From Bifidobacterium phasiani (GTDB lineage: Bacteria; Actinomycetota; Actinomycetes; Actinomycetales; Bifidobacteriaceae): a DNA stretch of 64,000 nt. Below, piece after piece: positions 44,726-53,863 of this stretch. Positions within the stretch are counted from its first letter, which is position 1. Each line of letters begins with the position of its first letter. Below the pieces are notes generated by a model, which saw nothing but the letters and a program-made list of their open reading frames with translations, was not told where the DNA came from and did no database searches. Location: NCBI RefSeq assembly GCF_019331775.1, contig NZ_JAHBBD010000008.1:30894-94893 (forward strand), written 5' to 3'. A program made the position numbers and the translations under genes.

Positions 44726-46504
44726 ATGCAGCAGTTCGCGGTTTCGGCAGGCAACGAGGACGCCGAGCGTCTCCGCATGCTCACTCACGGCGCCTACGAC
44801 GCGGCCTGCGTGCGCGAGATGGAGCGGCCGCTGCTGGACGACGGCGTGCCGCTGATGCGCATGGCGGCCGCGGCCGTCGCCGACGTGGCCGCCGGCATGC
44901 TGGACGACGAGGGCATCGGCCTGGAGGGGGCGCGCGTGGTGCTGCTGGCCGGCGCCGGGGACAACGGCGGCGACGGGCTGTTCGCGGCCGCGCGCCTCGC
45001 CGAGGGCGGCGCGAAGGTCACCGCCATCGCCGTGGGGCGTTCGCTGCACGAGGCCGGCTTCGCCGCGCTGGCGCGCTCCGGCGGCAAGGTGCTGGTGCTC
45101 GACCCGCAGTCGCGGATCCCGGGATGCTCGGCCGGGTTCTCGGCCGGCGAGGCCGGGGAGCGCTTCGAAAGCGCGGTGCGTCTGATTGGCCGCGCGCATC
45201 TGGTCGTCGACGCGATGATCGGCATCGGGCTGGACGGCGCGCTGCGGGGCATCCCGGCGTCGATCGCGTCGAGCGCCGGACTCGACGGCGTGCTGCCCGA
45301 ACGCCCGGCCCTGGCCGATTACGAGACCTCGCGGCGCTTTCCGCTGGTGCTGGCCGTCGACATGCCGTCCGGCGTGGGCGTGGACGACGGCACGCTGCCC
45401 GGCGCGTACATCCCGGCCGACGTGACGGTGACCTTCGGCGCGCTGAAGCCGTGCGCCGCCATGCCTCCCGCCTGCTACGCGGCCGGGCGGCTGGTGCTGG
45501 TGGACCTCGGCTTCGACATCGCCGACGTCGAGCCGGCGATCGAGATCGCCGACGACGACCTGGCCGGCGACGCGGTGCGCCTGCCGCGGCTGAACGATTC
45601 GAAGTACTCGCGCGGCGTGGTCGGGCTGGTGACCGGCTCCGCGCGCTACCCCGGCGCCGCGGTGCTCACCGTCAAGGGCGCCTCCCGCGCGAACGCGGGC
45701 ATGGTGCGCTACCTGGGGCCGCAGCGGGCGCAGGACATGGTGCTCGCCGCGCGGCCGGAGGCCGTGATCGGCAAGGGGCACGTGCAGGCGTGGGTCGTCG
45801 GCTCCGGCGTGCCCGCCGCGGCGGACGACCCCGACGGCGACGACCTGCAGCGCGAGACGATCCGCCGGCTGCTGGACCACTACGCGCTCGGCGAGTCGCA
45901 GGACGGCGACGACGAGACCTACGCCATGCCGCCGATCGTCGTGGACGCCGGCGCGCTGGATCTGCTGCCCGACCGCGTGCCCCCGCAGGTGCTGGTCACG
46001 CCGCACGCGGCCGAGCTGGCGCGGCTGCTGACCGGACTGGGCGAGCGGACCGAGACGGACGACGTGCTGGCCGAGCCCTGGCGCTACGCCCGCCTCGTCC
46101 ACGAGCTGACCGGCGCGACCGTGCTGCTCAAGGGCGCCGTGACCGTCGTCGTCGGGCGCGAGGACGACGAGGTGCGCACCGTGGTCTCCGGCTCGGCGCC
46201 CGCCTGGCTGTCGACGGCCGGCGCCGGCGACGTGCTGGCGGGCATGCTCGGCGCGCTGCTCGCGCAGAACGGCGAGGACGTCGTCGCCGGGTACGGCCCG
46301 GGCATGGTCGACATCGCCGCGGCCGGCGCGTACCTGCACGGCATGGCCGCGGCCATCGCCTCCGAATCGGACCAGCGCGGCTGGCAGGCGCCGTCGGTGT
46401 ACGGACAGCAGCGTCCGTCGCAGATGCCCTCGCTCGGACGGCCGATCATCGCCTCCGACCTGGTCGCGGCGATACCGCAGGCGTTCGAGGACGTCGTCCA
46501 GTAG
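44726..46504 (+). CDS. nnr: Bifunctional NAD(P)H-hydrate repair enzyme (epimerase + dehydratase)
   Basis: 592 aa. N-terminal YjeF epimerase domain: PLMRMAAAAVADVA, LLAGAGDNGGDGLFAAARL near 70-90, LVVDAMIGIG, LAVDMPSGVGVDDG and TVTFGALKPCAA. C-terminal ADP/ATP-dependent dehydratase: SRGVVGLVTGSARYPGAAVLT near 300, VVDAGALDLL, VLVTPHAAELARLL near 425 and the GxGD motif TAGAGDVLAGMLGALLA near 500. It repairs hydrated NAD(P)H. The ATG at 44726 has AAGGGGG upstream. It is divergent from merR. Confidence 0.93.
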   Translation: MQQFAVSAGNEDAERLRMLTHGAYDAACVREMERPLLDDGVPLMRMAAAAVADVAAGMLDDEGIGLEGARVVLLAGAGDNGGDGLFAAARLAEGGAKVTAIAVGRSLHEAGFAALARSGGKVLVLDPQSRIPGCSAGFSAGEAGERFESAVRLIGRAHLVVDAMIGIGLDGALRGIPASIASSAGLDGVLPERPALADYETSRRFPLVLAVDMPSGVGVDDGTLPGAYIPADVTVTFGALKPCAAMPPACYAAGRLVLVDLGFDIADVEPAIEIADDDLAGDAVRLPRLNDSKYSRGVVGLVTGSARYPGAAVLTVKGASRANAGMVRYLGPQRAQDMVLAARPEAVIGKGHVQAWVVGSGVPAAADDPDGDDLQRETIRRLLDHYALGESQDGDDETYAMPPIVVDAGALDLLPDRVPPQVLVTPHAAELARLLTGLGERTETDDVLAEPWRYARLVHELTGATVLLKGAVTVVVGREDDEVRTVVSGSAPAWLSTAGAGDVLAGMLGALLAQNGEDVVAGYGPGMVDIAAAGAYLHGMAAAIASESDQRGWQAPSVYGQQRPSQMPSLGRPIIASDLVAAIPQAFEDVVQ

Positions 46505-46621
46505 CGGCTCGGTCCGGCGGCGCCCGGGCCTGGCACGCCGCATGCGGCGATTCGCCGGCGACGGTCCGGGCGCCGTCCGGTACGCCCGGACCGGCGGCGC
46601 GCGATACGGTAGACTGGCCGC

Positions 46622-47296
46622 ATGAGCGAACACATCACCATCGCCGATGCCGTCGCGGCCCGTGCCGACGGCGCCCCCGTCACCGACGTCGTCTTCGATT
46701 TCTGCGGGGTCCTGCTCGACTGGAACACCCGCGCCTGCCTGCAGGGGCGTTTCCCCGACGAGACGGTCGACCGGATCTGCGCCGACGACGATCCGTGCGG
46801 CTTCTTCCGGTACGAGGACCGCATGGACGCGGGCGAGGACTTCGACGCCATCTGGCCCGATGTGGTGCGCGAGCAGGGCGAGCGGATCGCCGCGATCTTC
46901 AGGTACTACATCGGGCACTACGGCGACGCGCTGCCCCGCATGCTGCCCGGCATGGAGGCGCTGCTCGCCGACCTGCGGCGGGCCGGGTACGGCGTATGGG
47001 GGCTGACGAACTGGTCGCACGAGACCTTCCACATCGCCTTCGAGCGGTTCCCGTCGATCGAACGGCTGCTCGGCGGCACCGTCGTCTCCGGCGTGGAGAA
47101 GCTGCACAAGCCCGACGCGGCCATCTACCGGCTGGCGGAACGGCGATTCGGGCTGACGCCGGCGCGGACCGTCTTCTTCGACGACACGGCGCGCAACGTC
47201 GAGGGCGCGCGGGCCGTGGGCTGGCATGCGTTCAGGTTCGTCACGGCGGAGCGGGCGCGCGCCGACCTCGCGTCGCTGGGCGTCGTTCTGGACTAG
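46622..47296 (+). CDS. HAD-superfamily hydrolase (haloacid dehalogenase-like, subclass IA)
   Basis: 224 aa. Motif I VFDFCGVLLDWN (residues about 24-35), motif II GLTNWSHETF near 122-132, Lys motif EKLHKPDAAIYRLA near 158-172 and motif IV FFDDTARNVEGARAVGWHAF near 187-206. Phosphatase or dehalogenase of a small substrate. It lies between nnr and the LysR gene, and does not obviously share an operon with either (117 bp and 167 bp gaps). Confidence 0.85.
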   Translation: MSEHITIADAVAARADGAPVTDVVFDFCGVLLDWNTRACLQGRFPDETVDRICADDDPCGFFRYEDRMDAGEDFDAIWPDVVREQGERIAAIFRYYIGHYGDALPRMLPGMEALLADLRRAGYGVWGLTNWSHETFHIAFERFPSIERLLGGTVVSGVEKLHKPDAAIYRLAERRFGLTPARTVFFDDTARNVEGARAVGWHAFRFVTAERARADLASLGVVLD

Positions 47297-47463
47297 CCGG
47301 CGGACGGTTCGTCTGCCGGCCGCCGGCATGCGGGGAGGCCGGGGCGGATCCGTTGCCCCTCCCTCCCCGACGAGGACGGGTCCCGGGGCGCGGATGCCTC
47401 GCGGACGTCCGATCCCCCCCGCGCCCCCGGCGAACGGACGGAAGAACTGCTATAAACGGTCGT

Positions 47464-48399
47464 ATGACACTGCTGCAGCTCAAATACATCGTCAAGATCG
47501 TGGAGTGCGGGTCGATGAACGAGGCCTCGCACGAGCTCTACGTCTCCCAGCCCGCGCTCAGCGCCTCGGTGCGCGAGCTGGAGAAGGAGCTGGGCATCGA
47601 GATCTTCACCCGCTCGTCGCAGGGCATCGCGCTGACCGTCGACGGCGCGGAGTTCCTCACCTACGCGCGGCAGGTGCTCGACCAGGCGTCGCTGCTCGAG
47701 GAACGCTACAAGAACGCCAAGCCGCGCAAGCAGCTGTGCAGCGTGGCCACGCAGCACTACATGTTCGCCGTCGAGGCGTTCGTCGAGATGATCGGGTCGA
47801 CGCAGTCCGACGAGTACGAGTTCACGCTGCGCGAGACCCGCACGCGCGACATCATCAACCAGGTGGCCAACCTGCAGTCCGAGATCGGCATCCTGTACCT
47901 GTCGGACTTCAACCGGCACGTGATCGGCAAGCTGCTGCGCGAGAAGCATCTGGAGTTCCACCCGCTGTTCCGCTCCGGGCTGCAGGTGTTCATCTCGCGC
48001 GACAACCCGCTGGCCGGGCGCGAGCGCGTCACGATGCAGGACCTCGAGCCGTACCCGTTCATCCAGTTCGAGCAGGGCGACGAGGGCAGCTTCTTCTTCG
48101 CCGAGGAGGCGGTCTGGCCCGAGTGCTCCCCCAAGCAGATCAACGTGACCGACCGCGCGACGATCCTCAACTTCATCATCGGGCTGAACGGCTACACGGT
48201 GTGCACCGGCATCGACAACGGCGACCTGAACAACGAGAAGATCGTCACCGTGCCGCTCGACTCCGACGAGACGATGCTGGTGGGGTGGATCACCAACGAA
48301 CGCGCGCGGCTGTCGGCCGCCGCCGAGATGTATCTCGACAAGCTGCGCACCGTCGTGCGCCGGCACGGCCACGACGTCATCGACGGAGCCGCGCGATAG
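47464..48399 (+). CDS. LysR-family transcriptional regulator
   Basis: 311 aa. The HTH at residues 1-60 is MTLLQLKYIVKIVECGSMNEASHELYVSQPALSASVRELEKELGIEIF; the effector domain follows (SDEYEFTLRETRTRDIINQVANLQSEIGILYLSDFN, and NGYTVCTGIDN). The in-frame reading goes far upstream through another gene in a GC-rich frame without stops; the ATG at 47464 is where LysR homology begins. The ribosome site is weak. The target genes are not obvious: no divergent gene shares its promoter. Confidence 0.9.
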   Translation: MTLLQLKYIVKIVECGSMNEASHELYVSQPALSASVRELEKELGIEIFTRSSQGIALTVDGAEFLTYARQVLDQASLLEERYKNAKPRKQLCSVATQHYMFAVEAFVEMIGSTQSDEYEFTLRETRTRDIINQVANLQSEIGILYLSDFNRHVIGKLLREKHLEFHPLFRSGLQVFISRDNPLAGRERVTMQDLEPYPFIQFEQGDEGSFFFAEEAVWPECSPKQINVTDRATILNFIIGLNGYTVCTGIDNGDLNNEKIVTVPLDSDETMLVGWITNERARLSAAAEMYLDKLRTVVRRHGHDVIDGAAR

Positions 48400-48600
48400 G
48401 CGGTTCTTGAGCGGCGGCATGGCGGCCTCATGCTTCGGCGTCGTCGGTGGGCGACCGAGGTGCTTGGCCGGCCCTTCCCCGAGGCGTGCGGCAGTCCCGT
48501 CAACCGCCATGCACGTCTCGGGCAACGGCAACGTGCAGCCGTGCGCCGGCGCCGTTGGGTCGCTGGGCCCGCTGAGCCGCCATACGCCTTGGGAAGAATG

Positions 48601-48668
48601 ATGCGTGTTTCGGCAATGTGTAATCGGCTGTCGACAAGCATGCAATCACACATTGCCGAAACACGCAT
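48601..48668. repeat. 21-bp perfect inverted repeat, 26-nt loop
   Basis: Arms 48601-48621 (ATGCGTGTTTCGGCAATGTG...) and 48648-48668 are exact reverse complements. The element lies between the convergent LysR and PH-like genes. It lacks a T-run; it may be a terminator or a protein site. Confidence 0.85.
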
Positions 48669-48721
48669 TGCACCGCCGTCGCGCCGACTTGAAAAGCCCG
48701 CAATATCGCCGATACGCATGG

Positions 48722-48778
48722 CTGTTATATGACGGTATATAACAGTAAGCTATACTGTTGTACACCGCCATATAACAG
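48722..48778. repeat. 57-bp double palindrome with CTGTTATAT...ATATAACAG
   Basis: CTGTTATAT-GACGGT-ATATAACAG (48722-48745) is a perfect 9-bp palindrome, and it is repeated in inverted, slightly diverged form at 48753-48778 (GTTGTACACCGCCATATAAC). AT-rich against a GC-rich background; looks like two operators or recombination sites. Confidence 0.65.
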
Positions 48779-48812
48779 TGTGCTGAGGCCTGATTTTCCA
48801 ACGGTTTCGCGC

Positions 48813-49277
48813 TCAGTGGATGCGTTTGGCGATGATGGAGGCCGCCTGGCTGGCGGCGGCCTCGCTCGGGCACGGCACCCGGCTGACGCGGCCGTCGATG
48901 GTCAGGGTGATCATGCTGCTGTCGGCCACGGCCTTCTGGATGCGGCGGTACGGCACGTTGATCTCGCCGCCGCCCACGGGGCTGCCGCCGCCGGAGCGCA
49001 GGCCCAGCCGGTAGTTCCTGGCCTCGATGTGGTCGTCGTACAGCCGCGCGTACGTCTTGCGCGACGTGGCGACGATCGAGAAGCCGAAGACGCCGTACAC
49101 GACGAGCACGGCCATGACCGCGAGCATCAGGGCGTCGCCCCATCCGAACCCGCCGGTATCGAGCAGCATCATGGCCACCCCCATGACGCCCAGCGCGACG
49201 CACACGATCGAGAAGACCGTCATGGCCGTCACCTTCCTGCGATCGGTTCCGTGGCATTCGAACAGCGGCTGCTTCAT
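48813..49277 (-). CDS. Small membrane protein with PH-like C-terminal domain
   Basis: 154 aa. Two membrane helices at residues about 15-42 and 48-72 (VFSIVCVALGVMGVAMMLL; ALMLAVMAVLVVYGVFGF). The C-terminal part (ARLYDDHIEARNYRLGLRSGG, INVPYRRIQKAVADSSMITLTIDG) fits the bacterial PH/DUF304-type fold. Function unknown. The ATG at 49277 has GGAGG 7 nt upstream; longer starts at 49289 and 49334 have none. Confidence 0.72.
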   Translation of the reverse strand: MKQPLFECHGTDRRKVTAMTVFSIVCVALGVMGVAMMLLDTGGFGWGDALMLAVMAVLVVYGVFGFSIVATSRKTYARLYDDHIEARNYRLGLRSGGGSPVGGGEINVPYRRIQKAVADSSMITLTIDGRVSRVPCPSEAAASQAASIIAKRIH

Positions 49278-49420
49278 ACGCACCTCCATGGTCGTCGTGT
49301 ATCCGTCCGATACGGTCAGGCTGCATTGTGGCACGCGAATGATGCCGTTGCATTACGAACATGTATCGTCGGCGGCACGCAGGGACCGCGGACGCCGGGC
49401 GGCCCGACCCGGCACATGGA

Positions 49421-49912
49421 TCAGGCCGTTGCCAGCCAGTATCGGGCGCCGTCGTCGGCGCGCTCGACGATGCCGTAGTCGATGCCGTAGCGCCGCGTTT
49501 CGGCGACGTTGTCCACCAGCATCGCGAGCCTGGCGTTGAGCTCCGGCTCGGTCAGCCAACGACGCGGTCCGGTGTTGTCGAAGACCCGGGCATAGACCCG
49601 GCGCAGCAGCGCGATGCGTTCCGGTTCGTTCTGCGGCATGGCCGCGATGCGACGCATGCCCAGGATCCCGGACTCCCCCATCAGGTCCCCGAGCTTGTCC
49701 ATCGCCTGACCCAGGCCGTCGACGGAGAAGCCGTCGCGGGCGTCCAGCCAGCTCAGCCGCGAGAGCGGTCCCTGCATCGCCGCGGCCCGTTCCTCGTCGG
49801 ATCGCGCCTGCAGGACCGCGGCGAGCCGTTCCCTGAGTTTCGGCGTGCGCAGCACGCCGAGCAACATGCGGCATTCGCGTAGCGTTCGCTGGATGTCGTT
49901 CGATGTGGACAT
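49421..49912 (-). CDS. DUF2087-domain protein
   Basis: 163 aa. The C-terminal 60 residues FDNTGPRRWLTEPELNARLAMLVDNVAETRRYGIDYGIVER and ARYWLA match DUF2087, a small winged-helix-like domain often fused to regulators. The N-terminal 100 residues are helical (STSNDIQRTLRECRMLLGVL) and could be an effector part. AAGG lies 6 nt before the ATG at 49912. Function unknown. No other partner is close. Confidence 0.75.
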   Translation of the reverse strand: MSTSNDIQRTLRECRMLLGVLRTPKLRERLAAVLQARSDEERAAAMQGPLSRLSWLDARDGFSVDGLGQAMDKLGDLMGESGILGMRRIAAMPQNEPERIALLRRVYARVFDNTGPRRWLTEPELNARLAMLVDNVAETRRYGIDYGIVERADDGARYWLATA

Positions 49913-50242
49913 GAATCGCCTTCTCCCCCGGTGCGTTCGCTTGACGGTGTCCATCGTAGGGGGTCCCGCATGCGTCGTGCACGATTCGACCATATGACGG
50001 TCAAGGTTCGGACCGTCCGGTCGTGCCTGGACGCCGTGCGGCTGCATCGGCTGGCGATGGCGTCCGTTGGCGTATACGATGGTCCGTCGCATCGGTGCGA
50101 AGGCGTTATGACGCGGGCATGGCAAGGGCGCCGGCGGACCTGCGTTGGTCCACCGGCGCCCCAGTCATGCCGTATCCGTGCACGGGCCGCGGCGCGGACG
50201 TCCCCGGAACCGTCCGGACGCAATCCGCCCGCGCCCGCGGCC
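49913..50242. other. Gap with pyrE-side terminator
   Basis: No gene. The part 50126-50161 holds the pyr-operon terminator. A TATACG (50073-50078) could belong to the DUF2087-gene promoter. Confidence 0.5.
50126..50161 (-). terminator. Terminator of the pyr operon
   Basis: GGGCGCCGGCGGACC / GGTCCACCGGCGCCC: 14 paired bases around one mismatch with a 6-nt loop, 82 bp after the pyrE stop (minus strand). Confidence 0.75.
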
Positions 50243-50944
50243 TCAGGCGCCGTACCGCGCCAGGTAGTCGTCGGCCGCGGCGGCGATCGCGTCGGTGACG
50301 TACGGCGTGCCGTCGGCGGTCATGATCGACCGTCCGGCGGCGAAGATCTCGCGCACGTTCGCGATCGCCACGACCGGGAAGCCGAATTCGGCCTCGACGG
50401 CCTTGACCGCGGACAGCTCCGAGTCCTTGGTGCGCTCCATGCGGTCCACGGACAGCACCAGCCCGACGATCTCGACGTCGGCCTCGGCCCTGAGCTTGGG
50501 CACGACCTCGCGCACGGCGGTGCCGGCGGTCATCACGTCGTCGACGAGCAGCACCTTCATGCCGTCCCTGAGCTGGGTGCCGACCATCATGCCGCCGTCG
50601 CCGTGGTCCTTCTTCTCCTTGCGGTCGAAGGTGTAGCCGACCTGCATGTCGTGGCCGGCGGTCAGCGCGATCGCGGTGGACACGGCCAGCGGGATGCCCT
50701 TGTACGCGGGGCCGAACACCGTGTCGATGTCGGCGGGCAGCGTGCCGGCGGCGATCTCGGCGGCGATCTTCTCGGCGTAGAACGCGCCGAGCATCGCGAT
50801 CTTGCGGCCGTCGTCGAACGCGCCGGCGTTGATGAAGTACGGCGACTGGCGGCCCGACTTCAGCGTGAAGTCGCCGAATTTCAGGGCCTGCGACTGCAGC
50901 AGGAATTCGGTGAAGCGCAGGTCGAGCGCGGCGGTGTCGGTCAT
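50243..50944 (-). CDS. pyrE: Orotate phosphoribosyltransferase
   Basis: 233 aa. PRPP motif [13 protein letters not shown] (residues about 125-137), [21 protein letters not shown] near 20-40 and [12 protein letters not shown] near 78. It attaches orotate to PRPP, giving OMP. It is the last gene of the pyr operon. AAAGGA precedes the ATG at 50944. Confidence 0.96.
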   Translation of the reverse strand: MTDTAALDLRFTEFLLQSQALKFGDFTLKSGRQSPYFINAGAFDDGRKIAMLGAFYAEKIAAEIAAGTLPADIDTVFGPAYKGIPLAVSTAIALTAGHDMQVGYTFDRKEKKDHGDGGMMVGTQLRDGMKVLLVDDVMTAGTAVREVVPKLRAEADVEIVGLVLSVDRMERTKDSELSAVKAVEAEFGFPVVAIANVREIFAAGRSIMTADGTPYVTDAIAAAADDYLARYGA

Positions 50945-51041
50945 GTCGTATCCTTTCCGGTGTTCCGTGCCGCGGCCGGGCGGGCCGTCGTGGCCCCCGC
51001 CGGCCGCGGGATGCGTGATGTGGATGTATGGGTCGGCGGCG

Positions 51042-51998
51042 TCAGCGCCAGGTTTGGCCGGCGGCGAGCTTGGCGGCCAGTTCGGGGCGCGAGTCGAGCA
51101 GGTCGTCGAGCTCGCGGGCCACGCGCATCGGCGCGGTCGGGTCGACCAGCGCGGCGGCGCCGACCTCCACGGCGTTCGCGCCGGCGTACAGGAACTCCAG
51201 CGCCTTCTGCCCCGAGTCGATGCCGCCGATGCCGATGATCGGGATGTCCGGCAGCGCCTGGCGCACGCGCCACACGCAGGCCAGCGCGACCGGGAAGACG
51301 CACGGGCCGGAGACCCCGCCGGTGCGGTTGGCGATGATCGGCTCGCCGGTGCGGATGTCGATGCGCATGCCGACCAGCGTGTTGATCAGGCTCAGCGCGT
51401 CGGCGCCGGACTCCGCGGCCGCGCGCGCGATGGCGGCGATGTCGGTCACGTTCGGCGTGAGCTTGACGATCATCGGCTTCGAGGTGATCCTGCGCAGCCG
51501 CTCGATCAGCCGGGACAGCGCCACCGGGTCGGTGCCCACGCTCATGCCGCCGTGCGTCACGTTCGGGCAGCTGACGTTGATCTCCAGCATGTCGGCGGCC
51601 GAGTCGGCGAGCTTGGCGACGACCTCGGCGTAGTCGTCGTCGCTGTGGCCGGCCACGTTGGTGATCACCGTGGCGCCCATCTGCTTGAGCTTGGGCAGCT
51701 CGTCGACCAGATAGTGGTCGACGCCGGGGTTCTGCAGGCCGACGGCGTTGACCATGCCGCCCGGGCACTCCGCGGTGCGCGGGCCGGGGTTGCCCTCCCA
51801 CGGCACCGGCGAGACGCCCTTGGTGCAGATCGCGCCCATCTGCGCGACGTCGTAGAACCAGCGGCACGCGGCCAGCTGGAACGTGCCGGAGGCGGTGCCC
51901 ACAGGGTTCTTCCACGGCACGCCCGCCACGACGGTGCCATGCCGCCACTCGTGCGGCTCGTACACGTTGATGCGCGGCTCCCGCTGCATTGTCTCCAT
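51042..51998 (-). CDS. pyrD: Dihydroorotate dehydrogenase, type 1B catalytic subunit
   Basis: 318 aa. FMN barrel with [11 protein letters not shown] near 31, [26 protein letters not shown], active-site cysteine in INVSCPN near 130, and [27 protein letters not shown] near 260. The cysteine base and the partner PyrK show class 1B (NAD+-linked). GGGAGG precedes the ATG at 51998, two bases after the pyrK stop. Confidence 0.95.
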   Translation of the reverse strand: METMQREPRINVYEPHEWRHGTVVAGVPWKNPVGTASGTFQLAACRWFYDVAQMGAICTKGVSPVPWEGNPGPRTAECPGGMVNAVGLQNPGVDHYLVDELPKLKQMGATVITNVAGHSDDDYAEVVAKLADSAADMLEINVSCPNVTHGGMSVGTDPVALSRLIERLRRITSKPMIVKLTPNVTDIAAIARAAAESGADALSLINTLVGMRIDIRTGEPIIANRTGGVSGPCVFPVALACVWRVRQALPDIPIIGIGGIDSGQKALEFLYAGANAVEVGAAALVDPTAPMRVARELDDLLDSRPELAAKLAAGQTWR

Positions 51999-52000
51999 CG

Positions 52001-52822
52001 TCAGGCCTCCCATCCCAGCTGCTGCGCGGTGAACACCGGTCCGTCCGAACACACCTTCTTGCGGCCGTCGACGGTGTCGACGACGCAGGCGACGCAGGTG
52101 CCGTACCCGCATCCCATCCGTTGCTCCATGCTCAGCTGGCAGGGGATGCCGCGCTTCGTGGCCCACAGCGCCACGGCCTTCATCATCGGCGTCGGGCCGC
52201 ACGACAGGATCACCGGGCGCAGTCCGTCGGCCCGCTCCCCCGTCAGCTCGCCCTCCATCCGGTCGAGCAGGGTGATGACGTTGCCCTCCGACTCGTCGAT
52301 GCTGCGGGTGTCCACGTACCGCGAGACGAACCCGTCGGCGAAGCGGGCGTCGCGGTAGCCGAACACCGCGGTGGCCGCGCAGTCGCCGCGCTCGGACAGG
52401 CGCTGCGCCGCGTAGATCAGCGGCGGCACGCCGAGGCCGCCGCCGACGAGCACATAGTGCGCCGGCTCCTTGGTCGTAAACGAGCCGCCGAGCGGCCCGA
52501 GCACGTCGATGGCGTCGCCGGCGCGCATCCGCGCGAACTCGGCGGTCCCCTCGCCGACGACGGCGAAGATCAGCGTGACCAGTTCGCCGTCGACCTCGCT
52601 GACGCCGAAGGGGCGCGGCAGCATCCTCATCGGGTCGTGCGAGAACAGGTTGACGAACTGCGCGGGCCTGGCGTGGGCGGCGATGTACGGGTCACGGAAC
52701 GTGAACCGCACAATGCCGGGCGCCAGTTCCTCGACTGCGGTGACCTCGACCGCGTGGCGGCCGGGGAAGTATCCGGCCGCCGTCGCCTGGGCGACGGTCG
52801 GGCTGAATGTGGCGGTGCTCAT
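52001..52822 (-). CDS. pyrK: Dihydroorotate dehydrogenase electron-transfer subunit
   Basis: 273 aa. FAD-binding part RPAQFVNL and MLPRPFGVSEVDGELVTLIFAVVGEGTAEFARM, NAD-binding part YVLVGGGLGVPPLIYAAQRL, and a C-terminal 2Fe-2S ligand set C-x4-C-x2-C-x11-C (CGYGTCVAC then KKVC). It passes electrons from PyrD to NAD+. AAGGAGAG precedes the ATG at 52822. Confidence 0.95.
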   Translation of the reverse strand: MSTATFSPTVAQATAAGYFPGRHAVEVTAVEELAPGIVRFTFRDPYIAAHARPAQFVNLFSHDPMRMLPRPFGVSEVDGELVTLIFAVVGEGTAEFARMRAGDAIDVLGPLGGSFTTKEPAHYVLVGGGLGVPPLIYAAQRLSERGDCAATAVFGYRDARFADGFVSRYVDTRSIDESEGNVITLLDRMEGELTGERADGLRPVILSCGPTPMMKAVALWATKRGIPCQLSMEQRMGCGYGTCVACVVDTVDGRKKVCSDGPVFTAQQLGWEA

Positions 52823-52881
52823 GGCTCTCCTTGTTCGGCTGGTGGTGCTGTGCTGTGAAAGTGTGGTGCCGCGGCGGCCGG

Positions 52882-53841
52882 CTACGGCATGACCGCGCGC
52901 AGGTCGTCGCGCATCGCGATGGCCGCGTCGCGGGCCGCGTCGGCCACGAGGGCCAGCGCCTCGTCGCCGCTCATCGACTCGCTGTAGCGCCCGGTCCTCT
53001 TCCAGGCGCCGATGATGCCGCGCGACGAGTTGACGATCGCGCCGGACCCGTCGGCGTCGAACATGCCGGCGACGTCGCGGGCGGTGCCGCCCTGCGCGCC
53101 GTACCCGGGCACGAGGAAGAACGTGTGCGGCATGCGGCGGCGCAGCGCGGCGCCCTCCTGCGGGTGCGTGGCGCCGACCACGGCGCCGACGCGCGAGTAG
53201 CCGCGGTCGCCGACGGTCGCGGCGCCCCAGCCCTCGACCAGGTCGGCCACATGCTCGTAGACGCGCCCGCCGTCGGCGAGCTCCAGCTCCTGGATCTCGC
53301 TGCTCGAGGGGTTCGAGGTGCGCACGAGCGCGAAGATGTCCTTGTCGGCGGCCTCGGCCGCCTCGACGAACGGGGTGATGCCGTCGGTGCCCAGGTACGG
53401 GTTCACCGTCACCGCGTCCTCGTGCCACGGGTCGAACGGCGGCTCGCCGCCGACGCCGGACAGGTGGCCCGCGTAGGCGGCCGCGGTCGAGCCGATGTCG
53501 CCGCGCTTGATGTCGCCGATCACGTACAGGCCCTGCGAGGCCGCGTACTCGCAGGTCATCGTGTAGGCGTCGACGCCGGCCGGGCCGAGCGCCTCGTACA
53601 TCGCGATCTGCGGCTTGACGGCCGGCACCACGTCGGCGACCGCGTCGATGATCGCGCGGTTGAACTCGAAGTAGGCGACGGCGAGACGCGCCGCGGGGCG
53701 CTCCTGCGGGTCGTCGACCTCCTGCTCGATCTCGTCGGCGAATTCGGCGACGACCTGCGGCGGCACCAGCGCCTCGGTCGGGTCGAGGCCGACGACGCTG
53801 GGGTTCTGCGTCGCGGCGATCGCGTCAATGAGTCTGTCCAT
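52882..53841 (-). CDS. pyrF: Orotidine 5'-phosphate decarboxylase
   Basis: 319 aa, of the longer type 2 family. NPSVVGLDPTEALVPPQV near 13, the catalytic stretch GLYVIGDIKRGDIGSTA near 107-123 (Lys-Asp pairs), FALVRTSNPSS near 170 and GYGAQGGTARDV near 255. It converts OMP to UMP. AAAGGAG precedes the ATG at 53841. Confidence 0.95.
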   Translation of the reverse strand: MDRLIDAIAATQNPSVVGLDPTEALVPPQVVAEFADEIEQEVDDPQERPAARLAVAYFEFNRAIIDAVADVVPAVKPQIAMYEALGPAGVDAYTMTCEYAASQGLYVIGDIKRGDIGSTAAAYAGHLSGVGGEPPFDPWHEDAVTVNPYLGTDGITPFVEAAEAADKDIFALVRTSNPSSSEIQELELADGGRVYEHVADLVEGWGAATVGDRGYSRVGAVVGATHPQEGAALRRRMPHTFFLVPGYGAQGGTARDVAGMFDADGSGAIVNSSRGIIGAWKRTGRYSESMSGDEALALVADAARDAAIAMRDDLRAVMP

Positions 53842-53863
53842 GTCTGCTCCTTTCCGGCCGTGC

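Larger units (their letters stand above)
48400..48812. other. Convergent intergenic region with two palindromic elements
   Basis: No gene. The two palindromes at 48601-48668 and 48722-48778 are given separately. 48400-48600 shows nothing recognisable. Confidence 0.6.

Noticed and set aside
45124..47463. Very long plus-strand frame running through nnr and the HAD gene into the LysR gene
   Set aside because: Only the part from 47464 has LysR homology; the rest is an off-frame reading of nnr and the HAD gene in GC-rich DNA.
49931..51238. 435-codon plus-strand frame over pyrE
   Set aside because: Antisense shadow of pyrE and the intergenic terminator; no recognisable domain.
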